DNA of 51,598 bases from Desulfogranum japonicum DSM 18378 (GTDB taxonomy: Bacteria; Desulfobacterota; Desulfobulbia; Desulfobulbales; Desulfobulbaceae). The notes under the pieces were generated by a model that saw only the letters and a list, made by a program, of their open reading frames with translations, searched no databases and was not told the origin of the DNA. A program made the position numbers and the translations under genes. Location of the stretch: positions 1 through 51,598 of the forward strand of contig NZ_AUCV01000046.1 in assembly GCF_000429945.1 (NCBI RefSeq). The letters run 5' to 3'. Below, in pieces: positions 7,724 through 17,614 of the stretch (the first letter of the stretch is position 1; each line of letters begins with the position of its first letter).

Positions 7724-10120
7724 ATGACAGCAGGTGTTGATTACGAAAAAATGGATCTTTTCTATTTGGGTCGAGAACTTGACGCCCAGGGAATCACTTC
7801 AGCCATACCTTTTGTCTTCAACAACAGGGAGCTGCGCACACATGCGGCCATCCTGGGGATGACCGGCAGCGGGAAAACAGGCTTGGGCATTACCCTTCTG
7901 GAGGAAGCAGCCATTGATGGTATTCCTTGTTTCATTCTCGACCCCAAAGGGGATATGGGAAACCTGTTGCTGAGTACACCTTCTCTGAGGGCTGATACGT
8001 TCAAACCATGGATTGATGAGCAGCAAGCTGAAAGACAGGGGATTAGCCGTGATGAGTTAGCACGTCAGACTGCCCAAACCTGGAAACATGGGTTGGAGTC
8101 CTGGGATCAATCTGCTGAGCGGATACAACGCATGCGTGATCGCACTGCGTTTAATCTTTTCACTCCAGGCAGCACTCGAGGGCGCCCCCTGTCACTGTTG
8201 CATAACCTGGAAGCACCAGACCTGGAAAGCCTGCAGCATACAGATACCATCGCAGGACTTGTGAGTGCAACAGCCTCTTCTCTATTGGGGTTACTGGGTA
8301 TACAGGGCGATCCCCTGACCAGCAGGGAGCATATACTGCTTTCCACTATTCTTCTGACATCCTGGAAAGAAGAAAAGAATCTGAGCATTGAAACCGTGAT
8401 TTCGCAGGTGGTTCAACCACCATTTGAAAAGGTGGGCATCATACCTGTGGATTCATTTTTTCCCCAGAACAAACGGATGGATCTGGCTGTAAAATTGAAT
8501 AATCTGTTGGCCAGTCCAACTTTTGCTGCCTGGATGCAGGGGGAGGAACTCTCAATAGAGCAGCTGCTCTACGATAAGAGTGGCAAACCAGCCTTGTCTG
8601 TTTTTTCCATCGCCCATCTCACTGACGCTGAGCGTATGTTTTTCGTCACCCTGTTTCTTGGGCGACTGCTTACCTGGATGCGAAAGCAAAAGGCAAGCAG
8701 TGGGCTGCGATGCCTGCTGTATATGGATGAGATTTTTGGCTTCTTTCCGCCAACCAGTCAGCCACCTTCAAAAAAGTTGATGTTGCTGTTATTGAAACAG
8801 GCCAGGGCATATGGAGTGGGGGTTGTACTTTCTACACAGAATCCCGTAGACCTCGATTATAAGGGACTTGCCAATATCGGTACCTGGTTTGTGGGAAGGA
8901 TGCAGACCCGCCAGGATCAGGACAGGGTGCTTTCCAATATCAGCAGGGAAAACACTCAGGTACGGGAGGCAATACGTAACGCTCTGGGTACTATGCGTAG
9001 ACGTGTGTTTCTCGTCCATTCAACGTACCATCCTGATGCGTTTTTATTTGAGTGCCGTTGGACCATTTCTTATTTGAAAGGTCCTTTGAGCCTTGATGAA
9101 ATTGCGCATTTGAATCAAGAGAAGGTACCTGTTTTTCACCAAAAAGAAAGTCGTCTTGAACGTAATTCCCAGGAAATAAATACAGCATACTCTGCCAATG
9201 CACCACTTCTCGAAACAGGCATCGGTCAGCGCTTTGTCCCTCCCCCCTTTCCCGGAGAGCAGATTCAATTTAGACCGAGTTTTATAGGGTTTGCAACTGT
9301 ACGTATTGTGAAGCAGGCAAGAGGAGTTGACCGGCAGGAGCAGGTTTGTTTAAAGCTGGAAATTCCTGGAAGTAGAGAAGCCATTGCATGGAATTCGGCT
9401 GAACCAGTGGATCTTCAGTTGCAGGACTTAGCTTTACAATGCCATGAAGGTTCGCGATATGCTTCACTGCCAGGTTATGTTCTGCGCATGAAGAATCTGC
9501 ATGCAGAGAAAAAAGCATTGATTGATTATCTGTACCACAACAAAAAGTACCAGGTGTTTCAGGTAAAATCTCTTAAAATCTTTTCCGATCCCGGGGAAGG
9601 TGAACAACAATTCAGGCAGCGGATACATGCCGTACTTATAGAAACCCTGGAGGAGCAGAAAAAGAAGGTTCAGGAGAGCTATCTGAAGAAACGAAGGGCA
9701 TTGGAAACTCGTCTGGAAAAGGCCCAAAGTAAACTTGAGAAGGAAGAGCAGGATGTGTATGTAAAAGGCGTTGATACAGTCATGTCCATCGGAACAGCAG
9801 TTATCGGAGCCTTGTTTGGCAGAAAGTTGCTGTCGACTTCAACGGCCAATCGAGCCGCACGTGGTGTACGAAGCGCTGGACGGCTGGCCAGGGAAAAGGC
9901 CGATGTAGAGCGGGCCAGGGAAGAAATACTACGTATTCAGGATGAACTGCAACTGTTGACAGATGAATTACAGATACAGATAGGAGAACTCACAACAAGG
10001 TTTGCTCCTGAGAAGTATCCAGTGGAAACCGTGATGCTGACACCCCGCAGGGCAGATATTTTCGATGTGGATGTCTTCCTGCTTTGGGAGCCGGATTTTT
10101 CATCTGCAACATTTGCGTAA
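7724..10120 (+). CDS. HerA/DUF853-type ATP-binding protein with C-terminal coiled coils
   Basis: A 798-residue P-loop ATPase of the HerA/FtsK superfamily (DUF853/DUF87 type). It has Walker A GMTGSGKT at 45-52, ILDPKGDMGN at 71-80, a Walker B LLYMDEIFGF near 335, and a sensor-like LSTQNPVDLDYKG near 372. The C-terminal third differs: a basic coiled coil (about 625-665), a short hydrophobic glycine-rich hairpin VMSIGTAVIGALFG, then a second coiled coil. The start is fixed by GGAGG close before the ATG. Such proteins are expected to act as hexameric DNA or RNA translocases. The target is unknown. Confidence 0.8.
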   Translation: MTAGVDYEKMDLFYLGRELDAQGITSAIPFVFNNRELRTHAAILGMTGSGKTGLGITLLEEAAIDGIPCFILDPKGDMGNLLLSTPSLRADTFKPWIDEQQAERQGISRDELARQTAQTWKHGLESWDQSAERIQRMRDRTAFNLFTPGSTRGRPLSLLHNLEAPDLESLQHTDTIAGLVSATASSLLGLLGIQGDPLTSREHILLSTILLTSWKEEKNLSIETVISQVVQPPFEKVGIIPVDSFFPQNKRMDLAVKLNNLLASPTFAAWMQGEELSIEQLLYDKSGKPALSVFSIAHLTDAERMFFVTLFLGRLLTWMRKQKASSGLRCLLYMDEIFGFFPPTSQPPSKKLMLLLLKQARAYGVGVVLSTQNPVDLDYKGLANIGTWFVGRMQTRQDQDRVLSNISRENTQVREAIRNALGTMRRRVFLVHSTYHPDAFLFECRWTISYLKGPLSLDEIAHLNQEKVPVFHQKESRLERNSQEINTAYSANAPLLETGIGQRFVPPPFPGEQIQFRPSFIGFATVRIVKQARGVDRQEQVCLKLEIPGSREAIAWNSAEPVDLQLQDLALQCHEGSRYASLPGYVLRMKNLHAEKKALIDYLYHNKKYQVFQVKSLKIFSDPGEGEQQFRQRIHAVLIETLEEQKKKVQESYLKKRRALETRLEKAQSKLEKEEQDVYVKGVDTVMSIGTAVIGALFGRKLLSTSTANRAARGVRSAGRLAREKADVERAREEILRIQDELQLLTDELQIQIGELTTRFAPEKYPVETVMLTPRRADIFDVDVFLLWEPDFSSATFA

Positions 10121-10230
10121 GGGTCGCGGAAAATAATACATATCCAAAAATTGCGTAGGATATCGGTTTGGTAACGTCGTCGCGTCAAGAGACAAGCAAG
10201 ATTGTGGATAATTTATTTTTTCCGTGACCC
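10121..10230. repeat. 110-bp palindromic element, MITE-like
   Basis: The arms GGGTCGCGGAAAATAA (10121-10136) and its near-complement (10213-10230) form a long imperfect inverted repeat exactly between two convergent genes. The interior holds a smaller TATCC/GGATA pair. TAA stands on both sides (one base offset on the right), which could be a short target duplication. It could equally act as a bidirectional terminator, since the arms give A/T-rich runs on each strand. Confidence 0.5.
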
Positions 10231-10251
10231 CTAATGCCGGTATGAGGAGAG

Positions 10252-13200
10252 CTAACCCAAAATCTTCTGCATGGAGTTGTTTTCAAGCAGAAGGTCAAAG
10301 GTAAAGTGCACACCATAGTCTTTGGTCAGGAGATCGTGGGGTTGGATGCCTATGGCGGTTCCTTTCAGATACAGATATTCGCCCTTAATACCCACCGGGA
10401 GAACAACTTGCATTTTTCGTCCCAGAAGGAGTCTGGTGTTCTCTTTTCGAGTAATGCGGATGAGGAAGGCAAGGCCTCCCCGGCTGATATCAGCAAGTTC
10501 TGCACGGAAGCCCTTGCCGATTGGTTTACCCTGGTTGTCTGTAGGTTGGACCTGGATCTTTCTGGAGAGTTTGAACCGTTTTTCGGTTCGTCGATCCAAC
10601 CCCTTCTTCTGAATGAGATCAGGAACATTATTATGTTCAATATAGAATTTCTCCAGTTTACTTCTCAGGCCTGGGAATTGTTCTTGCCACTTTGCCAATT
10701 TTTCCTGTTTGAGCCTGTATACCCTGGCCTGGGTAAGGGCTGTGAGGCTGACTGTCCATATTGACGGATTGAAAAAATTTTCCCCTGCCAGTTCACCACG
10801 GCTCAGAGTGGTGATAAAAAGCTCTTTGTTGCCAATGAGGTGGGAAACCTTCACACTGCCTTGATTTATGAAAAACAGTTCATTGCTCAATGTTCCCTGG
10901 CTAACAAGATTCTCCTCAGGTCCATAGGTGCGTTCACGGAATTCATGATAGATGGTCAAGAATTCTTCAGAAGTGAGTCTGTCCGTTAACCTGGCCCAGA
11001 TTTGGAGATCATCTTCACGAATTGCCCCACCTTTCTCCTGTTCAATTATTTCGCCAGAGCGAATGATTTCGCTGAGTGCCATGGGATCAATATCGTAAAA
11101 TCGCTCGCGAAGACGCTCTGCATTTTCAAAATCACCCCTGCGAGCTGTATTGGATATGAGATCAAACAAGCTCTTTTTTGCCTCATCTATTTTCCCTTGT
11201 TCGGCAAGATGCAGAATTGCCTGTTCTTCCTGTTGTAGTTTTTCCTGTTGAGCCTTTCTTTCTTCTTGCTGGGTAAAGGAAAGTGTAGCTGTATACGTGT
11301 CCTTCTCTTGATCTGTATCGTCTGGTTTGGCTGGGGCAGCTGATTTGAGAATATGGACAGTTTTTTCCGCTTCCGCCCTTACGCTGTCGGAATATGTGGC
11401 TTTGCCCAGAACGTTCTTACTTTGTGCCACTCTCTGCAGGGAGGTGAGAGCTTTTCTGGATCCAATGGCAGCGAGAGCCTGGCATATGGTAATGTGTAAT
11501 GTATCTTTGCTCTTACCTTTAAAAGGAGCCGTGCTCTCCAGAAGTTCGGTAAGATGGCGTACAAACCGCTCATCAGGAAAAATTTCCATCAGCGATGCAG
11601 CTTTTGTTTTAAGCATGTCATCTGTACGAAGAAGCGCCCGTATTAAAAATTCGGTAATATCTTCTCCGCCGAGTTTACCGGCTGCTGCCAGTGTTTCCTG
11701 CTGAACGCGCAAATCATCGTGATCGAGAAATGGCTGCAACTTGAGCAGTACGGTAGAATCACCAATGTCACCAAGCAAACGAATAATATTCCTGTGAACA
11801 TACCAGGGGCCCGGCTGTTGCAACTGTTCCTGAAGTATTTCCGTGGCAAATTTACCGGATTGTTTAATCAGGTCGAGCAAACGCTTTCTTTCAAACCTGC
11901 TGTCACTTTTTATGAGATGGTCAACCTGGAAGCTCGCAGAGGTTTTACCCATTTGAGAGAGGAGTTTACCGGCCTTGTCACTTCCTTCACCAGCTTCAAG
12001 AAAGCGTGTAAGAAGTCTGCCAAGTACTTCGTTGGTGCTGATCTGTTCCAGTGCTTCACCGGCATGGAGGCGGACACTTTCCGAGATTCCTTTGTTTGTT
12101 GGATTTACCAGCCGCTTGATGGAGTAGATTGTATCATAGGCATGGGTGTACTCTTCCTGGGTAAGATGATGATATGCGAGTTTGGAAATAGCACTGATTG
12201 TTCTGGTGATACTGTCTTCGTCAGCAGTCATTGAGAGAAGCATCTGCTCCAGGGCTGGCAGGAGCCTGGCTAATCTTGGCCAGCGATTATGTGCCGCCAT
12301 GGCTTCGGCAGCGGCAGCCAGTGTCTGAGCACTGTTCATTCTAATTTCTTCGTCAGCAGTGTGCTGTGCTACAGCGAGTTGGGCAAGAAGCGTGTCAGCT
12401 TCTTCATGTCTTTCCTTCTGGAGTGCATATATGATTTTGTCGGGTAATACGGAGCAGAATTCGTGGGAACGTAGAGCCTCCAAATCACCATTTTGCAGAT
12501 CTTTAAGCCCCTGGGAGATACGGCTCATATTTTTTTCCTGCTGTTCGCTTTGTTTTTCTTCCTGGATTTTAACTACTGTACGTAATTTTTGTTCTCGAAC
12601 GGTTTTCATCAAAGCTGTATATGCTTCCTGAACGTTCTGGTCCATTTCGTCATTGGGGAGCATCTCCTGGCCAGTGGCAAAACGTTGCATCTGTTCTGCA
12701 AGCCGGGTAAATTTTTCATCACTGAGGTTCCGAATGACCTCGGAGTAGAATTTTTCCCCAAAAAGGCCCTTATATTTCTGTATAAGAATGAGACCAAGCT
12801 CTCGTTCTTCCAGATCTTCTGCAATCCTAGCCCCGGCCGACGCAGCAACCTGTTTTTGTTTTTCTTCGTTTAGCAGGCTTTCATAGGCTGTCAGTATCTG
12901 ATTGAATCCTTTGATGTCTATGCTGCTGTCGCTGGAGAGTTCCGGGTCAACGGACAGGTGAGCAGCAGCAGTCAGCACCGGTGACGACCATCCTGGCTGC
13001 TGCAATCTCAGTTTAACTTGTTCTGGTAAATGTTCAACCGATGTTTGGGAAGAGCGAAGGAGCTGTGCATCAAGTTGTTGTGCAACCAGTTGTTTGATGA
13101 TAGGGCTTTTGCTGGTTGAAGCCAACCTGTGAAGAAAGGCCTGTTCTTCATCCTTTTCCAAACCGGCTTCGCCGTCTTCTGACGCACTTGTCAATATGGC

Positions 13201-15732
13201 GATCAATTTGTTGATCTGGCGGGTGGAAAGGGTGTCAACTGTTGCCTCAAGCTGGTCATCGTGTATCTGGTTGAGGACTTGTTTGTAGAGCTTTTCGCCA
13301 AGTATACCCTTGAAGCGGTGAGAGAGCAGATGAGCCAAGGCAGTACTCTCTGAGGCTGCCAGTTGCGAGCCGAGCCGGGAAGTAATGTCTTCCTGCGTGC
13401 CGGCATCGAGCAACTGTTCAAAATGCCCGAGAATGGTATTGAATGCAGCGAAGTTTATACTCCCATTTGCCGAGAGTTCCGGGTCCATGGTTTGCTGTGC
13501 TACATTGGCAAGCACCCGGCCTGACCACTCTGGTTGTTTGAGTCGTTCCACCAGATGTGGAGGAAGTTCGGCAAGGGTGGTTTGTGGATTGTCAACCAGC
13601 TGCCTGGCATCGAAATTTTGTACTATGGCCTGCTGCACTTCCTCTTTTCTTGGGGAGTTGAGCAGTTTCTGTAATTCTGGTGTTTCTATGGCGCTGTAAT
13701 CTGGTTCTCCTTCGATATCGATTCTAAATGGAAGTTTGGCCGACATCATGGTTACCAATCTGTTTAACTGTTCAGGGGTTAGTTGTTGCAAAGAGTCGTC
13801 CTGGGTCGTATCCTGGCTTTGACTGACGAGCTGATTGTAGACCTTTTCTCCAAAAATACCTTTGAACTTATGGGATATAAGTTTTCCCAGTTGCAGCCCT
13901 TGAACAGAGAGTAGCTTGTCTGCAACGGTTGCCGACACCTGATCCTGGTTATCCTGGTCCAGGATATATTCATAGGCATTGAGAATTCGATTGATTGCCG
14001 CAACGTCAACCTGTCCATCATCAGCACTGTCGGGCAGCGCATGTGCCTGTCTGGCAGCATTGAGGAGAACGGGTGCAGACCATTGGGGGTCCTGTAGCCG
14101 TTGTCGCAGGCTGTCTGGCATTTTTTCTGGTGCATTGAGCGTGCCTAGGAGCTGTTGTGCATCATTGTGTTGGTTCAAGACAGTCTGCACCTGTTCACCC
14201 TTGTTTGAGGCAAGCAACCGTTGCAGAACTTCAGACTGTTGTCTTTCGCTGCCAGTAGCCGTGGCCGGGAGCGTGGAATACAACATGCTGATTATGTGGC
14301 TCAGCTGTTCGGGCTGCAGTTGTTCAAGTGTTTGATCCAGGGCTTCTTGCGGAATATTCTCGATGATCTGCTGATATAATTGCTCTCCGAAAACACTTTT
14401 AAAATTATAGGTAATCAGCTTGCCGAGCATCAACCCGCTTGAATGCGCCAATTGAGAACCTGCCTCGTGGGCAACCTGAAACTGCTGTTTTTCAGAAAGC
14501 AGTTTTTCATAGTTGGCAAGCATATGTGCCAGGGAGATTGATGCTGCTGGGTGATCTGCAGCTATACCGGGATCAACGCTTTGTTGAATAGCGTTGGTCA
14601 GGACCGGAGCTGACCATTCAGGCTGCTGGAGACGTTTCAGGAGAGGGGCTGGCAAGTCTTTGAGTCTGGTGTCTGAATTGGCCAGCAGGGTTCTGGCATC
14701 GACGTTCTGGGCGATACTTTTTTTAACTTCACTGTCATCGGCTAGGCGAATAAAACGGTTGAGCAGGCTATGTTCATCAATCTGCAGACTACCAAAACCC
14801 TCGCCCGATTTCATAGAAGGAAGCTGTGCTACAACATTAGCCAGCAGTCTGTTCAACTGCTCGGAATTCAAGTGGCCTATGGTGGCATTGAGCATATCGT
14901 CACTGAGCGACGACTCCGGTAAAGATGAAATAAAGCGTGAGAGAGCCGGCGGGGTTAATCCTGCTATTGTTGCCGCGGTTGTATCTATCTGCTGTGCACG
15001 TATACTGTCGTCATTTTCCTTCCCTATTCCATCAAGAAAGGTAAGGACAGCCTTGTTCATGTCTTCGGGGTTGTCGTAATGTTTTGTGGCTTCGGCAAGC
15101 TTCTTCAATATGCTGTCCGCTACATCAGGGGAGAGGCCGTGTAGATCGGCTTCCTGCCTTCCCTGGGACAGCACGTAATTAATCATATCTTCTTCACTGA
15201 CAGGCATGGAGCCACTGAGCATTCCTAAATGCTCCTCTTTGACGACCTGTTCCCCTTTATGAACGACCACATATTTTTTTTCGTCAACCTGTACCCCGGA
15301 AATATTGTATTGGGCAATGATTTCATCAAGAGGCTGATCATGTTCCCTCTTCCCTAGAAGTTCGGAGAAAATTTCAATAAACCGGGTGCATTCCTGTTCG
15401 TTGAAGGCATCTGTAAACGACAAGGAGTGAATATGGATATGATTGAGAAAATCTCTCAATCCAGTGATTTGCGGACGTTTTTGATCTCTTTCTGCAAGTT
15501 GTTCTCCGTTAACAAGGATTTTTTGCTCGGAAACAGCCAGGACAACGGTGTTTGCGTCGCATTGTGCAAGTAACTTGGCAAAGGAATTGTATGCAGTTTT
15601 GTTATTGCGCAGAACCTGTGGGTTAGTAGGGGGATAAAGGCGCATGGTGCGCATGGCTGTAAAAAATTGCAGAGGGAAGGCAAGAAGCAGGGTGTTTTTC
15701 TCGGAAGTGGTTGAAAAAGGGTGACTGTTCAT
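10252..15732 (-). CDS. Giant repeat/HEAT/cyclic-nucleotide-binding/PilZ protein
   Basis: A 1826-residue soluble protein with no signal peptide. An N-terminal region (1-340) resembles no family I recognise. Four copies of a roughly 180-residue repeat follow (about 345-1005), each with a W-S-x-P-V-L block and a GEKxY block. Then come a charged linker (1045-1075), HEAT-like repeats (about 1290-1450, for example LRVQQETLAAAGKLGG), a Gln/Glu-rich coiled coil (1487-1530), a cyclic-nucleotide-binding domain (about 1590-1690) and a C-terminal PilZ domain (about 1714-1826). The PilZ RxxxR is RRTEKRF and its second motif is DISRGG. The last two domains suggest a scaffold that senses a cyclic nucleotide and c-di-GMP. 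It stands alone. Confidence 0.8.
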   Translation of the reverse strand: MNSHPFSTTSEKNTLLLAFPLQFFTAMRTMRLYPPTNPQVLRNNKTAYNSFAKLLAQCDANTVVLAVSEQKILVNGEQLAERDQKRPQITGLRDFLNHIHIHSLSFTDAFNEQECTRFIEIFSELLGKREHDQPLDEIIAQYNISGVQVDEKKYVVVHKGEQVVKEEHLGMLSGSMPVSEEDMINYVLSQGRQEADLHGLSPDVADSILKKLAEATKHYDNPEDMNKAVLTFLDGIGKENDDSIRAQQIDTTAATIAGLTPPALSRFISSLPESSLSDDMLNATIGHLNSEQLNRLLANVVAQLPSMKSGEGFGSLQIDEHSLLNRFIRLADDSEVKKSIAQNVDARTLLANSDTRLKDLPAPLLKRLQQPEWSAPVLTNAIQQSVDPGIAADHPAASISLAHMLANYEKLLSEKQQFQVAHEAGSQLAHSSGLMLGKLITYNFKSVFGEQLYQQIIENIPQEALDQTLEQLQPEQLSHIISMLYSTLPATATGSERQQSEVLQRLLASNKGEQVQTVLNQHNDAQQLLGTLNAPEKMPDSLRQRLQDPQWSAPVLLNAARQAHALPDSADDGQVDVAAINRILNAYEYILDQDNQDQVSATVADKLLSVQGLQLGKLISHKFKGIFGEKVYNQLVSQSQDTTQDDSLQQLTPEQLNRLVTMMSAKLPFRIDIEGEPDYSAIETPELQKLLNSPRKEEVQQAIVQNFDARQLVDNPQTTLAELPPHLVERLKQPEWSGRVLANVAQQTMDPELSANGSINFAAFNTILGHFEQLLDAGTQEDITSRLGSQLAASESTALAHLLSHRFKGILGEKLYKQVLNQIHDDQLEATVDTLSTRQINKLIAILTSASEDGEAGLEKDEEQAFLHRLASTSKSPIIKQLVAQQLDAQLLRSSQTSVEHLPEQVKLRLQQPGWSSPVLTAAAHLSVDPELSSDSSIDIKGFNQILTAYESLLNEEKQKQVAASAGARIAEDLEERELGLILIQKYKGLFGEKFYSEVIRNLSDEKFTRLAEQMQRFATGQEMLPNDEMDQNVQEAYTALMKTVREQKLRTVVKIQEEKQSEQQEKNMSRISQGLKDLQNGDLEALRSHEFCSVLPDKIIYALQKERHEEADTLLAQLAVAQHTADEEIRMNSAQTLAAAAEAMAAHNRWPRLARLLPALEQMLLSMTADEDSITRTISAISKLAYHHLTQEEYTHAYDTIYSIKRLVNPTNKGISESVRLHAGEALEQISTNEVLGRLLTRFLEAGEGSDKAGKLLSQMGKTSASFQVDHLIKSDSRFERKRLLDLIKQSGKFATEILQEQLQQPGPWYVHRNIIRLLGDIGDSTVLLKLQPFLDHDDLRVQQETLAAAGKLGGEDITEFLIRALLRTDDMLKTKAASLMEIFPDERFVRHLTELLESTAPFKGKSKDTLHITICQALAAIGSRKALTSLQRVAQSKNVLGKATYSDSVRAEAEKTVHILKSAAPAKPDDTDQEKDTYTATLSFTQQEERKAQQEKLQQEEQAILHLAEQGKIDEAKKSLFDLISNTARRGDFENAERLRERFYDIDPMALSEIIRSGEIIEQEKGGAIREDDLQIWARLTDRLTSEEFLTIYHEFRERTYGPEENLVSQGTLSNELFFINQGSVKVSHLIGNKELFITTLSRGELAGENFFNPSIWTVSLTALTQARVYRLKQEKLAKWQEQFPGLRSKLEKFYIEHNNVPDLIQKKGLDRRTEKRFKLSRKIQVQPTDNQGKPIGKGFRAELADISRGGLAFLIRITRKENTRLLLGRKMQVVLPVGIKGEYLYLKGTAIGIQPHDLLTKDYGVHFTFDLLLENNSMQKILG
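12720..14700 (-). repeat. Four tandem ~180-residue protein repeats inside the giant gene
   Basis: The block PEWSAPVL occurs at residues 371, 548 (as PQWSAPVL), 734 and 913 (as PGWSSPVL). The block GEKxY occurs at 449, 628, 812 and 992. Spacing is about 180 residues each time, with LxPEQLNRL-like helices between units. Divergence is high, so these are old duplications and not recent tandem DNA copies. Confidence 0.75.
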
Positions 15733-15982
15733 AACTAATCAGATTCTATCCCTGGAGATCATGGAGTGGATTGTATACAGTTCAAACATACAATAATCAT
15801 GACGTATTAGCAAGAAATGCTCGTGGAGGACACTCTGCAGGCGTGTATGGTTCCTGTTGTAGTTGTGGTTAAAGACGATAAATCAGGGCAACATGATTAT
15901 GCAATGTGGGCGGAACAATAGTAATGGCCTGAAAAGTGGCAGGCATCGTCCTTCAGCTTGGGGAAATGTCTTTTGAGAGGGC

Positions 15983-17365
15983 TCAGCGTGAGCCCTTCTG
16001 AAAAAGCACTGTTTTTACAGTGCGGAATATGATTAGGAGGTCCATAAAAATGGATTGATTTTTAATATAATAGAGATCGTATTCCAGTTTACGGAGTGAG
16101 TCTTCTTCAGATGCTCCATAGGGGTAGCAGACCTGAGCCCACCCTGTGATTCCAGGCTTGACAGCATGTCGCAGTGAATAATAGGGGATGGATTCCACCA
16201 GTGCCTGTACAAATACCGGTCGTTCAGGTCTGGGCCCCACAAAGCTCATATCTCCCTTGAGAACATTCCACATCTGCGGTATTTCATCAATTCTGACTTT
16301 TCTGATAAAATTGCCTACCCTGGTCACTCTGGCGTCGTTTTTACTGGCCCATACAGCACCATCTTTCTCCGCATCGTTACGCATTGAACGAAATTTGATG
16401 ACGTTAAATGGCCTCTCTTTTTCTCCGACCCGTTCCTGGAGGTAAAAAACAGGTCCAGGCGATTCAAGCTTTATCAGTATTGCGGTGATTACGGTGAGAG
16501 GGAGTGACAAGAGTAGTCCGCTCAGGGCTAAAAAGAGGTCAAGCGTCCGCTTGATAAACAGGGTCATGCGACCACTGTCAAATCCCTCGGAAAAAATCAG
16601 CCAGGCAGGATTAACCTTTTCCACAAGTATTTTGCCGGTGAGGGTCTCATGAAACGAGATGCCATCCTCGATGATGGTTCCCTGAACTTTTGCTGACAAG
16701 AGGTCGGCGATCGGCATGTTACCCCTGCGGTCATCAAGGGCTATTACAATACGCTCCACCCTGTGAGCCAGGCCCAATTCTGCCAATGCTTGAAGGGTGG
16801 GGACATGGGGGACGCCCGGATGATCGAAAGAGGGTTTTTGGGGGCCTGCGAATGCCAGTATGCTGTAACCGCATTCCGAATCAGCACTGATTTCCTTATA
16901 TAGTTTGGCTGCGGTTTCACCTGTTCCAATGATTGCGATTTCGCGGGAAAAGAGTTTTCGTTCCAGTATCAGGTAATACAGCGATCGCCACACAAGAAGA
17001 AAACCACAGGTGATGATATAGCTGCTCCAGAAAATTTTTGTGGAGATAATAAGAGGGGGAAAAGCAAAATAGAAGAGTCCCAATATTATGCAGCCAACAC
17101 CAAAAGATTGCATCATGCTGATAAATGTATCCGTGGTCGTTCCCGGTTTTCTTAAATCGTAAAGATCGAAGAAATAGAGTGATGCCTGGAAAACCAGCGT
17201 GACCATTCCGGAACGAAGCGCATGCAGGGCATAATCAAAATAGACTATCTCCCAGGGGGTGAAAAGAAGGTTACAAAGGCAGTAGGTTGCAAAAATTAAA
17301 ATGCCTTCGCCAAGGAAGAAAAGGATCTTTCTGATTGGATAGTATTTATGTAATATGGTCGGCAT
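15983..17365 (-). CDS. Polyprenyl glycosylphosphotransferase, XrtA/PEP-CTERM type
   Basis: A 460-residue inner-membrane enzyme that starts exopolysaccharide repeat-unit synthesis by moving a sugar-phosphate from UDP-sugar to undecaprenyl phosphate. Four to five N-terminal transmembrane helices (about 15-120) precede a CoA-binding-like Rossmann region (IAIIGTGETAAKLYKE, near 143). A further helix (about 275-295) anchors the bacterial sugar transferase domain with ESPGPVFYLQERVG, FNVIKFRSMRNDAE, RKVRIDEIPQMWNVLKGD and VGPRPERP. The layout matches the XrtA-linked subgroup. The stop codon lies inside a GGGCTCA/TGAGCCC hairpin. Confidence 0.85.
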   Translation of the reverse strand: MPTILHKYYPIRKILFFLGEGILIFATYCLCNLLFTPWEIVYFDYALHALRSGMVTLVFQASLYFFDLYDLRKPGTTTDTFISMMQSFGVGCIILGLFYFAFPPLIISTKIFWSSYIITCGFLLVWRSLYYLILERKLFSREIAIIGTGETAAKLYKEISADSECGYSILAFAGPQKPSFDHPGVPHVPTLQALAELGLAHRVERIVIALDDRRGNMPIADLLSAKVQGTIIEDGISFHETLTGKILVEKVNPAWLIFSEGFDSGRMTLFIKRTLDLFLALSGLLLSLPLTVITAILIKLESPGPVFYLQERVGEKERPFNVIKFRSMRNDAEKDGAVWASKNDARVTRVGNFIRKVRIDEIPQMWNVLKGDMSFVGPRPERPVFVQALVESIPYYSLRHAVKPGITGWAQVCYPYGASEEDSLRKLEYDLYYIKNQSIFMDLLIIFRTVKTVLFQKGSR

Positions 17366-17614
17366 ACGTATCCGCAGTAATAGAATGACTAATGTGAAAC
17401 ATTCACTGAAAAAATCTTATAACATCATAACGTAGCATACTACATGCGCAAGTCAAGCAAAGGTAAAAGAAAAAATGAACTTGGAAATTTGCTGAACTAG
17501 CTGAAATTTTTATTCTTTTACGCAAAAAAAGTTTTTCTCCGGTCAGCTACCCTGAAATTATTATCTAATTGTAAGATTCAGGTACTGATCTTTGTTATTT
17601 CGATCGGCAACACG

